64,000 bases of DNA from Natronorubrum tibetense GA33 (lineage in GTDB: Archaea; Halobacteriota; Halobacteria; Halobacteriales; Natrialbaceae): positions 937,133-1,001,132 of the forward strand of contig NZ_KB913017.1 in NCBI RefSeq assembly GCF_000383975.1, written 5' to 3'. The notes under the pieces are model-generated. The model was not told the origin of the DNA and did not search any database. It worked only from the letters and a program-made list of their open reading frames with translations. Of the stretch, positions 53,099 to 62,037 are shown in pieces. Every line of letters starts with the position of its first letter. Position 1 is the first letter of the stretch. The translations under genes were made by a program, and so were the position numbers.

Positions 53099-53593
53099 TC
53101 AGTCGGTCGCAGGTGCACCCTCGCGTACGGTAACGGCCATCCCGGTCTCGAAGTCCTCGATAGCCTCGGCGCCGAGTCGTGCCGTCCCGACCGCGATCAC
53201 CTCGCCGCGCTCGTGGACGACCACCACCTCGTCGCCCGGCCGGATTTCCGGGCCGACCTCGAGGACGAACTTCGTGAAGACGTTCTTCTCGTCGCGGACG
53301 AACGGTTCGCTCTCGTCGTCGACGACGACGCGGTAGGCCGGGTGGTCGAGTGCCACGTGGAGTCGTCGACCGCCCTCGAGTCCGAGCGTAAATCGGCCGT
53401 CGGTACCGAAGGAAACGAGACGGCCGGCATCGGCGTGGACCTGCTGGGGGCGACCCGAGGTCGTCCGTTTGACCGTCAACGATTCCGCGGGTGGGAACAG
53501 CGCGTCGCCCGCCCCTGCGCCGAACTGGTAGTCCGCGATCGTGCGGAGATTCGAAAGCCCCGCCAGCCCGTTTTCGTCGCCTGTGTCGCTCAT
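53099..53593 (-). CDS. PUA-domain protein
   Basis: 164 residues from ATG 53593. A zinc-free N-terminal part (NLRTIADYQFGAGAGDALFPP) is followed by PUA-type strands, best in VDDESEPFVRDEKNVFTKFVLEVGPEIRPGDEVVVVHERGEVIAVGTARLGAEAIEDFETGMAVTVREG. It resembles the stand-alone PUA/ArcTGT C-terminal proteins of haloarchaea, which bind RNA. Specific role unknown. Confidence 0.85.
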   Translation of the reverse strand: MSDTGDENGLAGLSNLRTIADYQFGAGAGDALFPPAESLTVKRTTSGRPQQVHADAGRLVSFGTDGRFTLGLEGGRRLHVALDHPAYRVVVDDESEPFVRDEKNVFTKFVLEVGPEIRPGDEVVVVHERGEVIAVGTARLGAEAIEDFETGMAVTVREGAPATD

Positions 53594-53764
53594 TGTGTTG
53601 CGTTTCGTGCGGGCGGTCGAAAGCCCTTCGACCTCGAGCGCCGCGTGATCGGCGACCGGACCGGTTCGTAGCCGACACCGATCTACGTATCACACATATC
53701 AAATTCCAATATAAAAACGAGATAGAGAACGTTATAATACTCGATTCTGTAGTACCGCTATCCA

Positions 53765-53947
53765 ATGGATGTCACGCAAATCGGCCTCGGGGCTGCCCTA
53801 CTCGTCTTCGGCACCCTGACGCTGGCTGGCCCGGCCTCGCTCGTCTCGGGCCCGACAACCTATCTTCTCGCGGGTGTGACCCTGCTCGTTACCGGCTACG
53901 CGCTACTGATCGGTCTCTGGCGAAGTCAGTACCCGCATCGAGCCTGA
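53765..53947 (+). CDS. Two-helix small membrane protein
   Basis: 60 residues from ATG 53765 (MDVTQIGLGAALLVFGTL). Two membrane helices fill the protein (residues 6-26 and 31-51) with a short basic end (WRSQYPHRA). The 70 bases before are AT-rich with a TATA-like AATATAAAAAC (53708-53718) about 50 bases upstream. No family assigned. Confidence 0.6.
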   Translation: MDVTQIGLGAALLVFGTLTLAGPASLVSGPTTYLLAGVTLLVTGYALLIGLWRSQYPHRA

Positions 53948-53997
53948 TCGGTTGCCGCGAATCGCCCGCGACGACCGAGAGTGACACGCGAAAGCGC

Positions 53998-54495
53998 CTA
54001 CAGCAGAAACGTCTCGTGGCGCTCGCCGAGGTCGAGGAACGAATCCGCCGCGTCGATGAGTTCTTCAGCCGTCGAGGACTCGAACGCCATCACCTCGACG
54101 CGGACCCCTTCGTGGCGCAGGTGCGAGCAGAGCCGCGAGAAGTCGCCGTCGCCCGTACAAAGGACGAGCGTGTCGATGTGGTTCGCGAGGGTGATCGCGT
54201 CGAGACTCATTCCGACGTCCCAGTCGGCCTTCTTTGTCCCGTCCGAGAACGTCTTGATATCCTTGATTTTCGGCTCGAAGCCGATATCGACCAGCGCTTC
54301 GAAGAAGCTCTCTTCTTCCGGCGAGTCCGCGCGGATCACGTACGCGATGGCGCGAGTCAGCTGGCGGTCCTGTACGGCCTTGTCGAGGAGCGCGGAGTAG
54401 TCGATATTTCGACTGTGGAGGCTCTGTGCCGTGTGATAGAGGTTCTGGGCGTCGACGAGGACGGCGACGCGCTGGCCGGGATGAATTTCGGTCAT
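53998..54495 (-). CDS. NYN-domain (PIN-like) protein
   Basis: 165 residues from ATG 54495 (MTEIHPGQRVAVLVDAQNLYHTAQSL). The NYN pattern is VAVLVDAQNLYHTA, YVIRADSPEEESFFEALVDIGFE, KADWDVGMSLDAITLA, DTLVLCTGDGDFSRLCSHLRHEGVRVEVMAFESST. The acidic residues of a metal-dependent nuclease centre are present. It is LabA/DUF88-like; an RNase role is possible. Confidence 0.9.
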   Translation of the reverse strand: MTEIHPGQRVAVLVDAQNLYHTAQSLHSRNIDYSALLDKAVQDRQLTRAIAYVIRADSPEEESFFEALVDIGFEPKIKDIKTFSDGTKKADWDVGMSLDAITLANHIDTLVLCTGDGDFSRLCSHLRHEGVRVEVMAFESSTAEELIDAADSFLDLGERHETFLL

Positions 54496-54702
54496 GGACT
54501 ACATTGTATCGGCAATCGTTAAAAAGGCGCGTCGTTGGGTCCGTATTTGCGGGCTTCGACCTCGGCGACTCGAGACACGTAGCCGATATCACTCACGCTC
54601 GAGTGATCGTCATCGTTCGAGTTGGCGGCCGGCCGGCGCGGTCGCTCCGGACGGTGATGAACAGCAGCCAAAATATCGTCGACTGTAGCCGATCGTCAGC
54701 CG

Positions 54703-55527
54703 TTAGCTGCGGAGCTTCTCGATGCGCTTCTCGGTCGGCGGGTGGGTCGCGAACAGCTGTGCCATGAGGCTCTTGTCGGAGTTGAAGATACAGAGTGCGG
54801 CCTGCCCGTCGTCGATGGTCGACTCGCGGTTTTCCGACCCCTGCGAGATCTTCTCGAGGGCGCGGGCGAGCGGGTCGCCGCTGCCGATGTACTGGCGGGC
54901 GTCGTCGTCGGCGACGTACTCGCGGTACCGGGAGATGGCCATCACGAGCACCGTCACGAGCATCTGGGCGATCATCGAGAGCACCATCCCGACGATGAAG
55001 CCGCCGGGGTTGTCCTCGCCCGCGAACACGTAGACGAAGTAGACGGCATAGCCGACCATCATCCCGATGGAGCTGCCAACCGTCATCATGAGCACGTCGC
55101 GGTTCTTGATGTGGGCGAGTTCGTGGGCGATGACGCCCTCGAGTTCGTCGCGGTCGAGCAGCCGGATGAGCTCCTCGCTGACGACGACGACACCGTCACC
55201 CTTGCGGCCGGTCGCGAAGGCGTTCGGGACGCCCATCTGCTGAACCATCAATTTGGGTTTATCGATACCCATGTCGCGGGAGAGCGACTCGGTCATCCGG
55301 TGAATGTCCGCGTACTGGCCGGTTTCGGGCATCTCTTCGGCCTTTCTGGTGGCGGCCCAGGTCCCGATTTTGTACTGGATGAACGGGAACGTAACCAGCA
55401 ACAGCAAGACGATCGGCCACGCCCCTGTACCCAGGAACGCCAGTCCGACGGCCCCGACGAACAGGTATAACGCCGCCAGCATCGAGCCGACGACGAACAT
55501 CCGCAGTTTCAGTCCGAAGTCTGTCAT
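54703..55527 (-). CDS. htpX: HtpX-like M48 membrane zinc metalloprotease
   Basis: 274 residues from ATG 55527 (MTDFGLKLRMFVVGSMLAALYLF). Two N-terminal membrane helices, the HExxH motif VIAHELAHIKNRDVLMM, then two more helices, the third zinc ligand region SRYREYVADDDARQYIG and the closing FATHPPTEKRIEKL. It degrades damaged membrane proteins, complementing LonB. An in-frame start at 55638 adds 37 residues and is less likely. Confidence 0.95.
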   Translation of the reverse strand: MTDFGLKLRMFVVGSMLAALYLFVGAVGLAFLGTGAWPIVLLLLVTFPFIQYKIGTWAATRKAEEMPETGQYADIHRMTESLSRDMGIDKPKLMVQQMGVPNAFATGRKGDGVVVVSEELIRLLDRDELEGVIAHELAHIKNRDVLMMTVGSSIGMMVGYAVYFVYVFAGEDNPGGFIVGMVLSMIAQMLVTVLVMAISRYREYVADDDARQYIGSGDPLARALEKISQGSENRESTIDDGQAALCIFNSDKSLMAQLFATHPPTEKRIEKLRS

Positions 55528-56049
55528 AGACAGGGGTAAGTGATCATGATGTATAAACATCGCGGGATATACCGACGGATCCAGCGGTGCCGTCACCCGG
55601 TCCCACAGTGTGCTCCCGGTTGCTGATCGATCCGTCATTGCCGGTGATAGGTCCGTCGAGCGGTACGTCCAGAGGGCGTCGCGCCAGCCGAAGAAGAGCG
55701 AAATTCATAAGTCGGTTCCCGTCCCTCTCACTCGTATGACCCACTCCGCTCGCGTCGTCGTCTCTCGTCGCGTGAGTGGACCGTCTGCGGCTCCTTTTGG
55801 TAAAAAACGCCCGTAACGTAACCAGTGCTCGAGGCGGGCGTAGCACCCCCGTCCCGGGCGCGACCTCGACGCAGTCAGGTCGAGTTCGATTCCACGCCTG
55901 ATACGGATGTACTGTACCGATTTACCGGCGCAACCGTCGACCGGATCGCGGTTGCGCCGTAAATGACTTACAGTAAACCGTATGACCCACGACGCGCGAA
56001 TAACCAATCCCAAGTACCCAGCAGCCGACTCAGATAGCAACACCCACCC
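55528..56049. other. Intergenic region before dapA
   Basis: 522 bases without an established gene. A TATA-like TTCATAAG (about 55704-55711) precedes a possible 26-residue leaderless reading frame (ATG 55736 to TAA 55816, MTHSARVVVSRRVSG...), which is basic and of doubtful reality. The large dyad at 55910-55975 is listed separately. Confidence 0.4.
55910..55975. promoter_or_regulatory. Nested dyad upstream of dapA
   Basis: TTTACCGGCGCAACCG (55921-55936) pairs with CGGTTGCGCCGTAAA (55949-55963), with one bulged C; an outer pair TACTGTA (55910-55916) with TACAGTA (55969-55975) flanks it with similar spacing on both sides. The loop is 12 bases. It ends 75 bases before the dapA ATG. Confidence 0.6.
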
Positions 56050-56979
56050 ATGACATCCGATATCGACTTCACCGGCGTCTTCCCGGCAATGTGTACGCCG
56101 TTCGACGAGGACGAACGCATCGACTTCGAAACGCTCCAGACCGACGCCCAGCGACTCGAGGCCGCGGGCGTCGACGGACTCGTTCCCGTCGGCTCGACGG
56201 GCGAATCCGCGACGCTGACCCACGACGAACACGTCCGCGTCGTCGAGGCCGTCATCGAGGCCGTCGACGACGTGCCCGTCATCGCGGGCACGGGCTCGAA
56301 CAACACCCGCGAGGCGCTCGAACTCTCCGAACGCGCCGCCGAAGCCGACGCGGACGGGCTCCTCCTGATCTCGCCGTACTACAACAAGCCCGAGCAGCGC
56401 GGACTGGTCGACCACTTCCGAACGATCGCCGACGCGGTCGACCTCCCGCAGATTGTCTACAACGTGCCCTCGCGTACGGGCCAGAACATCGAACCCGACA
56501 CCGCCGTCGAACTCGCGAGCCACGAGAATATCGCGGGCTACAAGGCCGCAAGCGGCGACCTGGGCCAGATCGGCGAGATCGCCGAGCGCACGATGGACGA
56601 GGACTTCGCGGTCCTCTCGGGCGACGACGCGCTCACCCTGCCGACGATCGCGGTCGGCGGCACCGGCACGATCAGCGTCGCCGGCAACATCGAACCCGAA
56701 CTCACCTGCGCGATGGTCGGCGCGGCGCTCGACGGCGACTACGCGCGCGCCCAGCAACTGCACCACGAACTCGGCCCGCTGTTCCGCGAACTGTTCGTCG
56801 AGACCAACCCGATCCCGGTCAAGGAGGCCATGGAGATCCGAGGCTACGGACCCGCCCGGATGCGGCCGCCGCTGACCCGACTCTCCGAGGAGTACCGCGA
56901 GGGCCTCGAGGCCGTCCTCGCGGACCTCGAGCGCGAGTCGACCGAGGTCGCCGATGCGAATCCGGAGGGTGATCGATGA
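56050..56979 (+). CDS. dapA: 4-hydroxy-tetrahydrodipicolinate synthase
   Basis: 309 residues from ATG 56050 (MTSDIDFTGVFPAMCTPF). TIM-barrel aldolase marks: LVPVGSTGESATLTHDEH, PVIAGTGSNNTREALELSERA, LLISPYYNKPEQRGL, QIVYNVPSRTGQNIE (Tyr) and IAGYKAASGDLGQI (Schiff-base Lys). It joins pyruvate and aspartate semialdehyde, the first step of lysine synthesis. Its stop overlaps dapB (ATGA at 56976). Confidence 0.96.
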   Translation: MTSDIDFTGVFPAMCTPFDEDERIDFETLQTDAQRLEAAGVDGLVPVGSTGESATLTHDEHVRVVEAVIEAVDDVPVIAGTGSNNTREALELSERAAEADADGLLLISPYYNKPEQRGLVDHFRTIADAVDLPQIVYNVPSRTGQNIEPDTAVELASHENIAGYKAASGDLGQIGEIAERTMDEDFAVLSGDDALTLPTIAVGGTGTISVAGNIEPELTCAMVGAALDGDYARAQQLHHELGPLFRELFVETNPIPVKEAMEIRGYGPARMRPPLTRLSEEYREGLEAVLADLERESTEVADANPEGDR

Positions 56980-57743
56980 CGGTACGGGTCGGCGTCACCG
57001 GGGCCACCGGCCGAATGGGACGAGAAGTGATCGCCGCCACAGCGGACCACGCCGACTGCGAGGTCGTCTTCGCGGTCACCCGGGAACCCGAGGGCGAGAC
57101 GGTCGACGACGTCGACATCGAACCCGCAGACGACTTCGACGCGCTGGTCGTCGAGCACGAGCCCGCCGTTGTGATCGACTTCACCGGTCCCGATTCGGCC
57201 GTCGATTACGCCGAAGCCTGCGCCGACGCCGGCGTCGCCTTCGTCACGGGAACGACGGGCTTCGACGATGGACAGCGCGAGGCCCTCGAGTCCGCGAGCG
57301 AGGAGGTCGCCGTCCTCCACGCGCCGAACTTCGCCCGCGGGGTCCAGGCCCTGCTGAACGCTGTCGGCGAGGCCGTCCGAAACCTGCCAGGCTACGACGT
57401 CGAACTCGTCGAGACCCACCACAACGCGAAACGCGACGCGCCGAGTGGCACCGCAAACCGGCTGCTCTCCGAGATCGAGGCCAACGGCGACTTCAACGGC
57501 CGTACCCACGGCCGCGAAGGTGAGGACCCGCGCGAGGAGGGTGAGATCGGCGTCCACGCGCTCCGCGCGGGCAACGTCACGGGCGAACACGAAATCGTCC
57601 TCGCGGGCAATCACGAGGAGGTTCGACTCACCCACCGCGCCGAGGACCGCGGGGTCTTCGCCGCGGGCGCGGTCGACGCGGCAGTTTGGATCGCTGGACA
57701 GAAGGCGGGCGACTACGACTTCGCGGACGTGATTAGCGAATGA
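56976..57743 (+). CDS. dapB: 4-hydroxy-tetrahydrodipicolinate reductase
   Basis: 255 residues. Rossmann motif VGVTGATGRMGREVIA at the N-terminus, FVTGTTGFDDGQ, APNFARGVQALLNAVG and the substrate/catalytic motif ETHHNAKRDAPSGTAN. It reduces the DapA product with NAD(P)H. Overlaps dapA and dapD by four bases each. Confidence 0.96.
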   Translation: MTVRVGVTGATGRMGREVIAATADHADCEVVFAVTREPEGETVDDVDIEPADDFDALVVEHEPAVVIDFTGPDSAVDYAEACADAGVAFVTGTTGFDDGQREALESASEEVAVLHAPNFARGVQALLNAVGEAVRNLPGYDVELVETHHNAKRDAPSGTANRLLSEIEANGDFNGRTHGREGEDPREEGEIGVHALRAGNVTGEHEIVLAGNHEEVRLTHRAEDRGVFAAGAVDAAVWIAGQKAGDYDFADVISE

Positions 57744-58576
57744 GCACGCTCGAGACCGAGATCGACGAACTGTGGGAGCGCAAGCAAAACGACGACGTCG
57801 GCGTCGAGACCGTCGGCGAGGACGAAAAAGCGACGCTCGACGCCTTCCTCGAGGCCCTCGAAGAGGGCGAGGCTCGCGCCGCGGAGAAACGGGGCGACAC
57901 CTGGGAGGCCAACGAGTGGGTCAAGCAGGGCATCCTGCTCAACTTCGGCCTGCGCGAGACCGTCCCCCGCGAGTACGGCGGCGTCACGTACAACGACGTC
58001 CTTCCGCTCGCGGACTCGAGCGGGTACGGCGACCGCGGGAGCCGCAACACGCCCGACGGAACCGTCGTCCGCAAGGGCGCTCACATCGGCTCGGACTGCA
58101 TCCTGATGAGCCCGGCCTTCGTCAACATCGGAGCCCACATCGGCGACGGCACGCTCGTCGACTCCTGTGACACCGTCGGCTCCTGCGCCCAGATCGGCGC
58201 GAACGTCAAACTCGGCGCGAACACCCTCATTGGGGGTGTGCTCGAGCCAGTCGAGGACGCACCGGTCATCGTCGAGGATGGCGTCTCGCTCGGCGCGGGC
58301 TGTCGCGTCACCTCGGGGTTCGTCGTCGGCGAGAACAGCGTCGTCGGCGAGAACACGCTGCTGACGCCGCGCATTCCCGTCTACGACCTCGTCGAAGACG
58401 AGGTCCTCTACGGCGAACTGCCGGCCGACCGCCGCGCGTTCACCCGCTTCGTCGAATCTTCGATCAGCGACCACGCGCTCTTCGACGGCGGCGCCTACAA
58501 ACCGGCCGTCGTGGCGACGGATCTGGAGACGGAGACGCTCGAGGCGACCGAGCGCGAGGACGCGCTGCGGGAATAA
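57740..58576 (+). CDS. dapD: 2,3,4,5-tetrahydropyridine-2,6-dicarboxylate N-succinyltransferase
   Basis: 278 residues. The left-handed beta-helix hexapeptide repeats are clear (VRKGAHIGSDCILMSPAFVNIGAHIGDGTLVDSCDTVGSCAQIGANVKLGANTLIGGVLEP, in short stretches). It succinylates the tetrahydrodipicolinate ring, so this organism uses the succinylase branch of the DAP route. Its last codons (TETLEATEREDALRE) are copied at 59836-59883. Confidence 0.95.
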   Translation: MSTLETEIDELWERKQNDDVGVETVGEDEKATLDAFLEALEEGEARAAEKRGDTWEANEWVKQGILLNFGLRETVPREYGGVTYNDVLPLADSSGYGDRGSRNTPDGTVVRKGAHIGSDCILMSPAFVNIGAHIGDGTLVDSCDTVGSCAQIGANVKLGANTLIGGVLEPVEDAPVIVEDGVSLGAGCRVTSGFVVGENSVVGENTLLTPRIPVYDLVEDEVLYGELPADRRAFTRFVESSISDHALFDGGAYKPAVVATDLETETLEATEREDALRE

Positions 58577-58710
58577 GCGGAAACGGCCGACACTGTTTCT
58601 TCGTCCGTTGGTCGACTCCACTACCGTTGAATCGAGATTTGAGGAGCGCTAACACCGGATCGAGCGTGTAAATGTCCAGCAGACACCAGAGAGTGAGCGA
58701 AAATTCCCAG

Positions 58711-59625
58711 TCAGGAACGGGTTCTGTACTCGTTGAGTACCCAATCGTACGTCTCGCAAAACGGTTCGGGATCCATGTAGAACGCACCTCGCAGTTCCTC
58801 AAGTCCCGCTTTCTCTTCGATACCTGTGAGCAACGCTAAGCCGACACGATAGGGGAGGCGCAGTTCGCTGAAAAGCCGTTTGAACAGCGTATCGCGCGAT
58901 ACCGCCCCGTCTCGAAGCGTTTGGCGGAACGAATCGTACTTCACGACGAGGTCGCTCAACAGTGCCTCGTCAGCTAGCACGCGGTAGTCTTCGCAAAGTG
59001 CGTGGTCGTGACCGCCGACGTTTCCGTCCGCTTTTCGCAGTTTGAGCGGCGTATAGGTGGCGAACGCTTCGGTGTGAACAATCGTATTGAAGACCCGCCA
59101 CTGCACCTCTCGAGAGCGCATCGGCTTCGAACCCAGTTCCGTGATCGAGCCGTGTTCCCGCTCGTAGAGGACGTGAGAACTCTCGTGGATGGCAGTGTAG
59201 AGTAACTGCCGTGGCGACTCGAGGAAAAACGGGTCGTTCAGGTTCACGTACGCGCCGGATCCCAAACCGATTCCGAGTTCGTAGCCGATGGCCAAATGAA
59301 GGATTACGTCCGAGACATCCTCGTCCGGTGTGACGCGTAGCAGCTGTCGATCGATTAGGTCGGTCCACTCGGCTTCCTGGGAGCGGACGTGATCGAGCAA
59401 TCGATCGATCCGGTCCCGGTTTTCAGTGACGTCTTCCACCTCGGAGAACGTGGTCCGTTCGCCATTCATCGCCCGTTGAACGTCTGCCTGCGTGAGATCC
59501 CGGCCGAGTACCGATGCGTGTTTGCGTGCGATTTCGTAGGCTGGATGCCCCCAGATCCGTGACAACGGCACGTCGCCATCTGCGTAGGAGAGAAACAAGT
59601 CGGCGGCAGACCCGTCTATCTGCAT
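58711..59625 (-). CDS. Putative zinc metallopeptidase (HExxH), inserted in the lysine operon
   Basis: 304 residues from ATG 59625. The metallopeptidase motif is LLYTAIHESSHVLYEREHGS (HExxH, near residue 145), and HTEAFATYTPLKL about 45 residues later may give the third ligand. Not acidic as its neighbours, no signal peptide or membrane helix. It sits on the opposite strand between dapD and lysA, with duplicated dapD and lysA pieces on its far side. Family not identified. Confidence 0.7.
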   Translation of the reverse strand: MQIDGSAADLFLSYADGDVPLSRIWGHPAYEIARKHASVLGRDLTQADVQRAMNGERTTFSEVEDVTENRDRIDRLLDHVRSQEAEWTDLIDRQLLRVTPDEDVSDVILHLAIGYELGIGLGSGAYVNLNDPFFLESPRQLLYTAIHESSHVLYEREHGSITELGSKPMRSREVQWRVFNTIVHTEAFATYTPLKLRKADGNVGGHDHALCEDYRVLADEALLSDLVVKYDSFRQTLRDGAVSRDTLFKRLFSELRLPYRVGLALLTGIEEKAGLEELRGAFYMDPEPFCETYDWVLNEYRTRS

Positions 59626-60018
59626 GCCGTTCAGTGGTCACGACGACGAAAAAATTCCTCCGGTATCGGATCTCGTGACCAAGTGCGGGAATTCAGACCC
59701 TCGAATCCTCACGGTCAGTTCGGGTGAGCAAGGGCTACGTTCGCGGAATCGCCGGCCATCCGTCGGCTCGTCAACTGAGGCGTAGCGCGACTCGAGTCTC
59801 TCGCCGACTACGGCTCGTCGCTATACGTCCTCAAGACGGAGACGCTCGAGGCGACTGAACGCGAGGACGCGCTGCGCGAGTAGTCGAACCCTTCGGAATT
59901 CGACGGAAGCAAGGTCAATGCGGTCGACGGGCTGTTTGTTGCTGGAGGTCACCTTGTCGAACCGAAAGTGACACGATATCATGATCTGCGATTCGAACGC
60001 GGTCCGTGACTCGCTCCA
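59626..60018. other. Inter-gene region with the lysA/dapD chimera
   Basis: 393 bases without an intact gene. Besides the chimeric relic (59778-59883) the DNA is ordinary and shows no other features. Confidence 0.45.
59778..59883 (+). pseudogene. Relic: lysA 5' fragment joined to dapD 3' end
   Basis: From 59778 (GAGGCG) the DNA follows lysA 60654-60710: it reads RLESLADYGSSLYVL beside lysA LRDLVADYGSPLYVL. At about 59834 it switches, in frame, to the last 15 codons of dapD: KTETLEATEREDALRE and a stop (TAG 59881-59883). The two parts lie in an order opposite to the functional genes. Confidence 0.75.
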
Positions 60019-60417
60019 TCAGCTGTTTCGCTCGGATTCCAGATTCCGCTCGTCCACCCCCTCGCCAGCGTCCTCGAGGAACGTCTCCGCGTCGGCTACG
60101 GATTCGGTCTCGAGGAGACGCGTGACGCGCCGCTCGAACTCCTCTTCGTCGATTTCCCCGCTAGCGTACCGCTCGCGAAGTGTTTCGAGCGGTCGTTGCT
60201 GCTCGTTGTTAGTGTGGGGCTGTGAATCGTGTGTTGCGCTCGAGGACTGTGTCTCGTACCACTGGGCGAGTTGGACGGCCGCCGGCAGGACGAATGCGAA
60301 TCCGATCACGAACACGATCCAGAAGTTCGACCAGCCGAGAAACAGCAGTCCGAGAGCCAGTCCGACGGTCAACATACTGACGGCGCTGCTGACGACTGCG
60401 GTTAGCGGCTGTGTCAC
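60019..60417 (-). CDS. SHOCT-domain membrane protein
   Basis: 132 residues from ATG 60417. Two membrane helices (residues 8-28 and 32-52) are followed by a Gln/Ser-rich linker and a SHOCT motif PLETLRERYASGEIDEEEFERRVTRLLETE (about residues 78-108). Such proteins are abundant in haloarchaea and uncharacterised. It lies, like the HExxH gene, inside the lysine operon and opposite to it. Confidence 0.85.
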   Translation of the reverse strand: MTQPLTAVVSSAVSMLTVGLALGLLFLGWSNFWIVFVIGFAFVLPAAVQLAQWYETQSSSATHDSQPHTNNEQQRPLETLRERYASGEIDEEEFERRVTRLLETESVADAETFLEDAGEGVDERNLESERNS

Positions 60418-60599
60418 TATCCAACATCTTATCGATGAGAAAGAAAAGTTTACCGGGCTGTCAGTACCGTGTAAAGAGCCACCGGTGACACCGATTTTCG
60501 GGAGCGACGGCTCCGGCGAATCTCACAGCCATCCCTTTCACTGACAGTTGAATCCGGAAATCCAAACTCTTGAATTGTTACGCTCATTACGAATGACCA

Positions 60600-62033
60600 A
60601 TGACTGAGTTCGCCGAGTCACCTGCCGTCCGCCGTCTCGTAGACTGGGACGCGGAGGCGCTGCGTGATCTCGTCGCCGACTACGGCTCGCCGCTGTACGT
60701 CCTCGATCTCGAGCGCGTCCGCGAGAACGCTCACCGAATCCGGTCTGCGTTTCCGGACGCAGAAATCCTCTACGCCGTGAAGGCGAACGCTCTGGGAGAC
60801 GTCCTCGAGACCCTCCACGCGGAAGGCGTGGGTCTCGAGTGCGCCTCCGCAGGCGAACTCAAGCGCGCGCTCGCAGCTGTCGACTCGAGCACCGAAGGCG
60901 ACGCGACGGGTGCGGACGTCCACTACACGGCCGTCAACCCGCCCGCGCGTGACCTCGACTGGGTCGTCGACGCCTGGGAAGACAATCCCGACCTAACGAT
61001 CACCGCTGGAGCCGAGGATACGATCGACCGCCTCGAGAACCGGGGCTACGACGGCCGGCTCTGTCTCCGGGTCAATCCGGGCATCGGCGCGGGCCACCAC
61101 GAGAAAGTCCAGACCGGCGCCAACGCGAAGTTCGGCGTCCCCGCAGAGCGCGCGGTCGACGTGCTCACCGACGCCGCCGAGCGCGGCTTCGACGTCGTCG
61201 GCATCCACGCCCACGTGGGATCGGGCGTCTCGAGCGACCAACTCGACGATCACCGGGAGTTCGTCGAGCGGATGGGGAATCTGGCGCGAGACGTGAGCAA
61301 CGCGATCGCGGCCGTCGACGGCGACGGCCTCGAGTTCGTCGACGTCGGCGGCGGCTTCGGCGTTCCATATCGCGACGAGGAGGAACCACTGGACCTCGAG
61401 GCGGTCGCCGATGCGACGCGCGAGGCGATCGGCGAGGTCGACGCGAGGCTGACGATCGAACCCGGCCGCTACTTCGTGGCCGACGCGGGCGTCCTCCTGA
61501 CCGAAGTCAACACCGTCAAGGAGGCCCGCGACACGCTCGCGGTCGGCGTCGACGCCGGAATGACGACGCTGCTCCGGCCCGCGATGTACGACGCTTACCA
61601 CCCGATCCGGAATCTGACGGCGGACTCGAGCACCACCGGCGGGCACGGCGGCGACACCGACACGAACAACAGCCACACCAGCCGCGAGATCCGCCCACAG
61701 ACCATCACCGGCCCGATCTGCGAGAGCGGGGACGTGTTCTGTACCGACCGTCGACTGCCTGCGAGCGAGCGCGGCGATGTCCTCGCGATCGGAAACACGG
61801 GGGCCTACGGCTACGAGATGGCCAACCAGTACAACTCCCGTCCCCGGCCGGCCTCGGTCGTCCTCGACGGCGACGGCGTGCGACTCGCCCGTCGCCGCGA
61901 GACGCTCGACGACATCACTCGGCTCGAGACCGAGCGCTCCGACCCGACGGACAAAGCCGGCGGCGCCGGATCGAACGGGAACGCTGATACCGACGCAGAC
62001 CGAGAAGCACATAACGGCCACGATACTCGATAG
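60600..62033 (+). CDS. lysA: Diaminopimelate decarboxylase
   Basis: 477 residues. PLP fold III barrel with the lysine in EILYAVKANALGDVLE, HHEKVQTGANAKFGVP, GIHAHVGSGVSS, FVDVGGGFGVPY, TIEPGRYFVADAGVLLTEVNTVK and TGPICESGDVFCTDR. It makes lysine from meso-DAP. A Gly/Asp/Thr-rich insertion (residues about 340-360) and a polar C-terminal tail lengthen it compared with bacterial LysA (about 420). An N-terminal piece is duplicated at 59778. Confidence 0.95.
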   Translation: MTEFAESPAVRRLVDWDAEALRDLVADYGSPLYVLDLERVRENAHRIRSAFPDAEILYAVKANALGDVLETLHAEGVGLECASAGELKRALAAVDSSTEGDATGADVHYTAVNPPARDLDWVVDAWEDNPDLTITAGAEDTIDRLENRGYDGRLCLRVNPGIGAGHHEKVQTGANAKFGVPAERAVDVLTDAAERGFDVVGIHAHVGSGVSSDQLDDHREFVERMGNLARDVSNAIAAVDGDGLEFVDVGGGFGVPYRDEEEPLDLEAVADATREAIGEVDARLTIEPGRYFVADAGVLLTEVNTVKEARDTLAVGVDAGMTTLLRPAMYDAYHPIRNLTADSSTTGGHGGDTDTNNSHTSREIRPQTITGPICESGDVFCTDRRLPASERGDVLAIGNTGAYGYEMANQYNSRPRPASVVLDGDGVRLARRRETLDDITRLETERSDPTDKAGGAGSNGNADTDADREAHNGHDTR

Positions 62034-62037
62034 CACG

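Noticed and set aside
52866-53765. 299-codon minus-strand open frame
   Set aside because: Arg-rich and overlaps the PUA and DedA genes in another frame.
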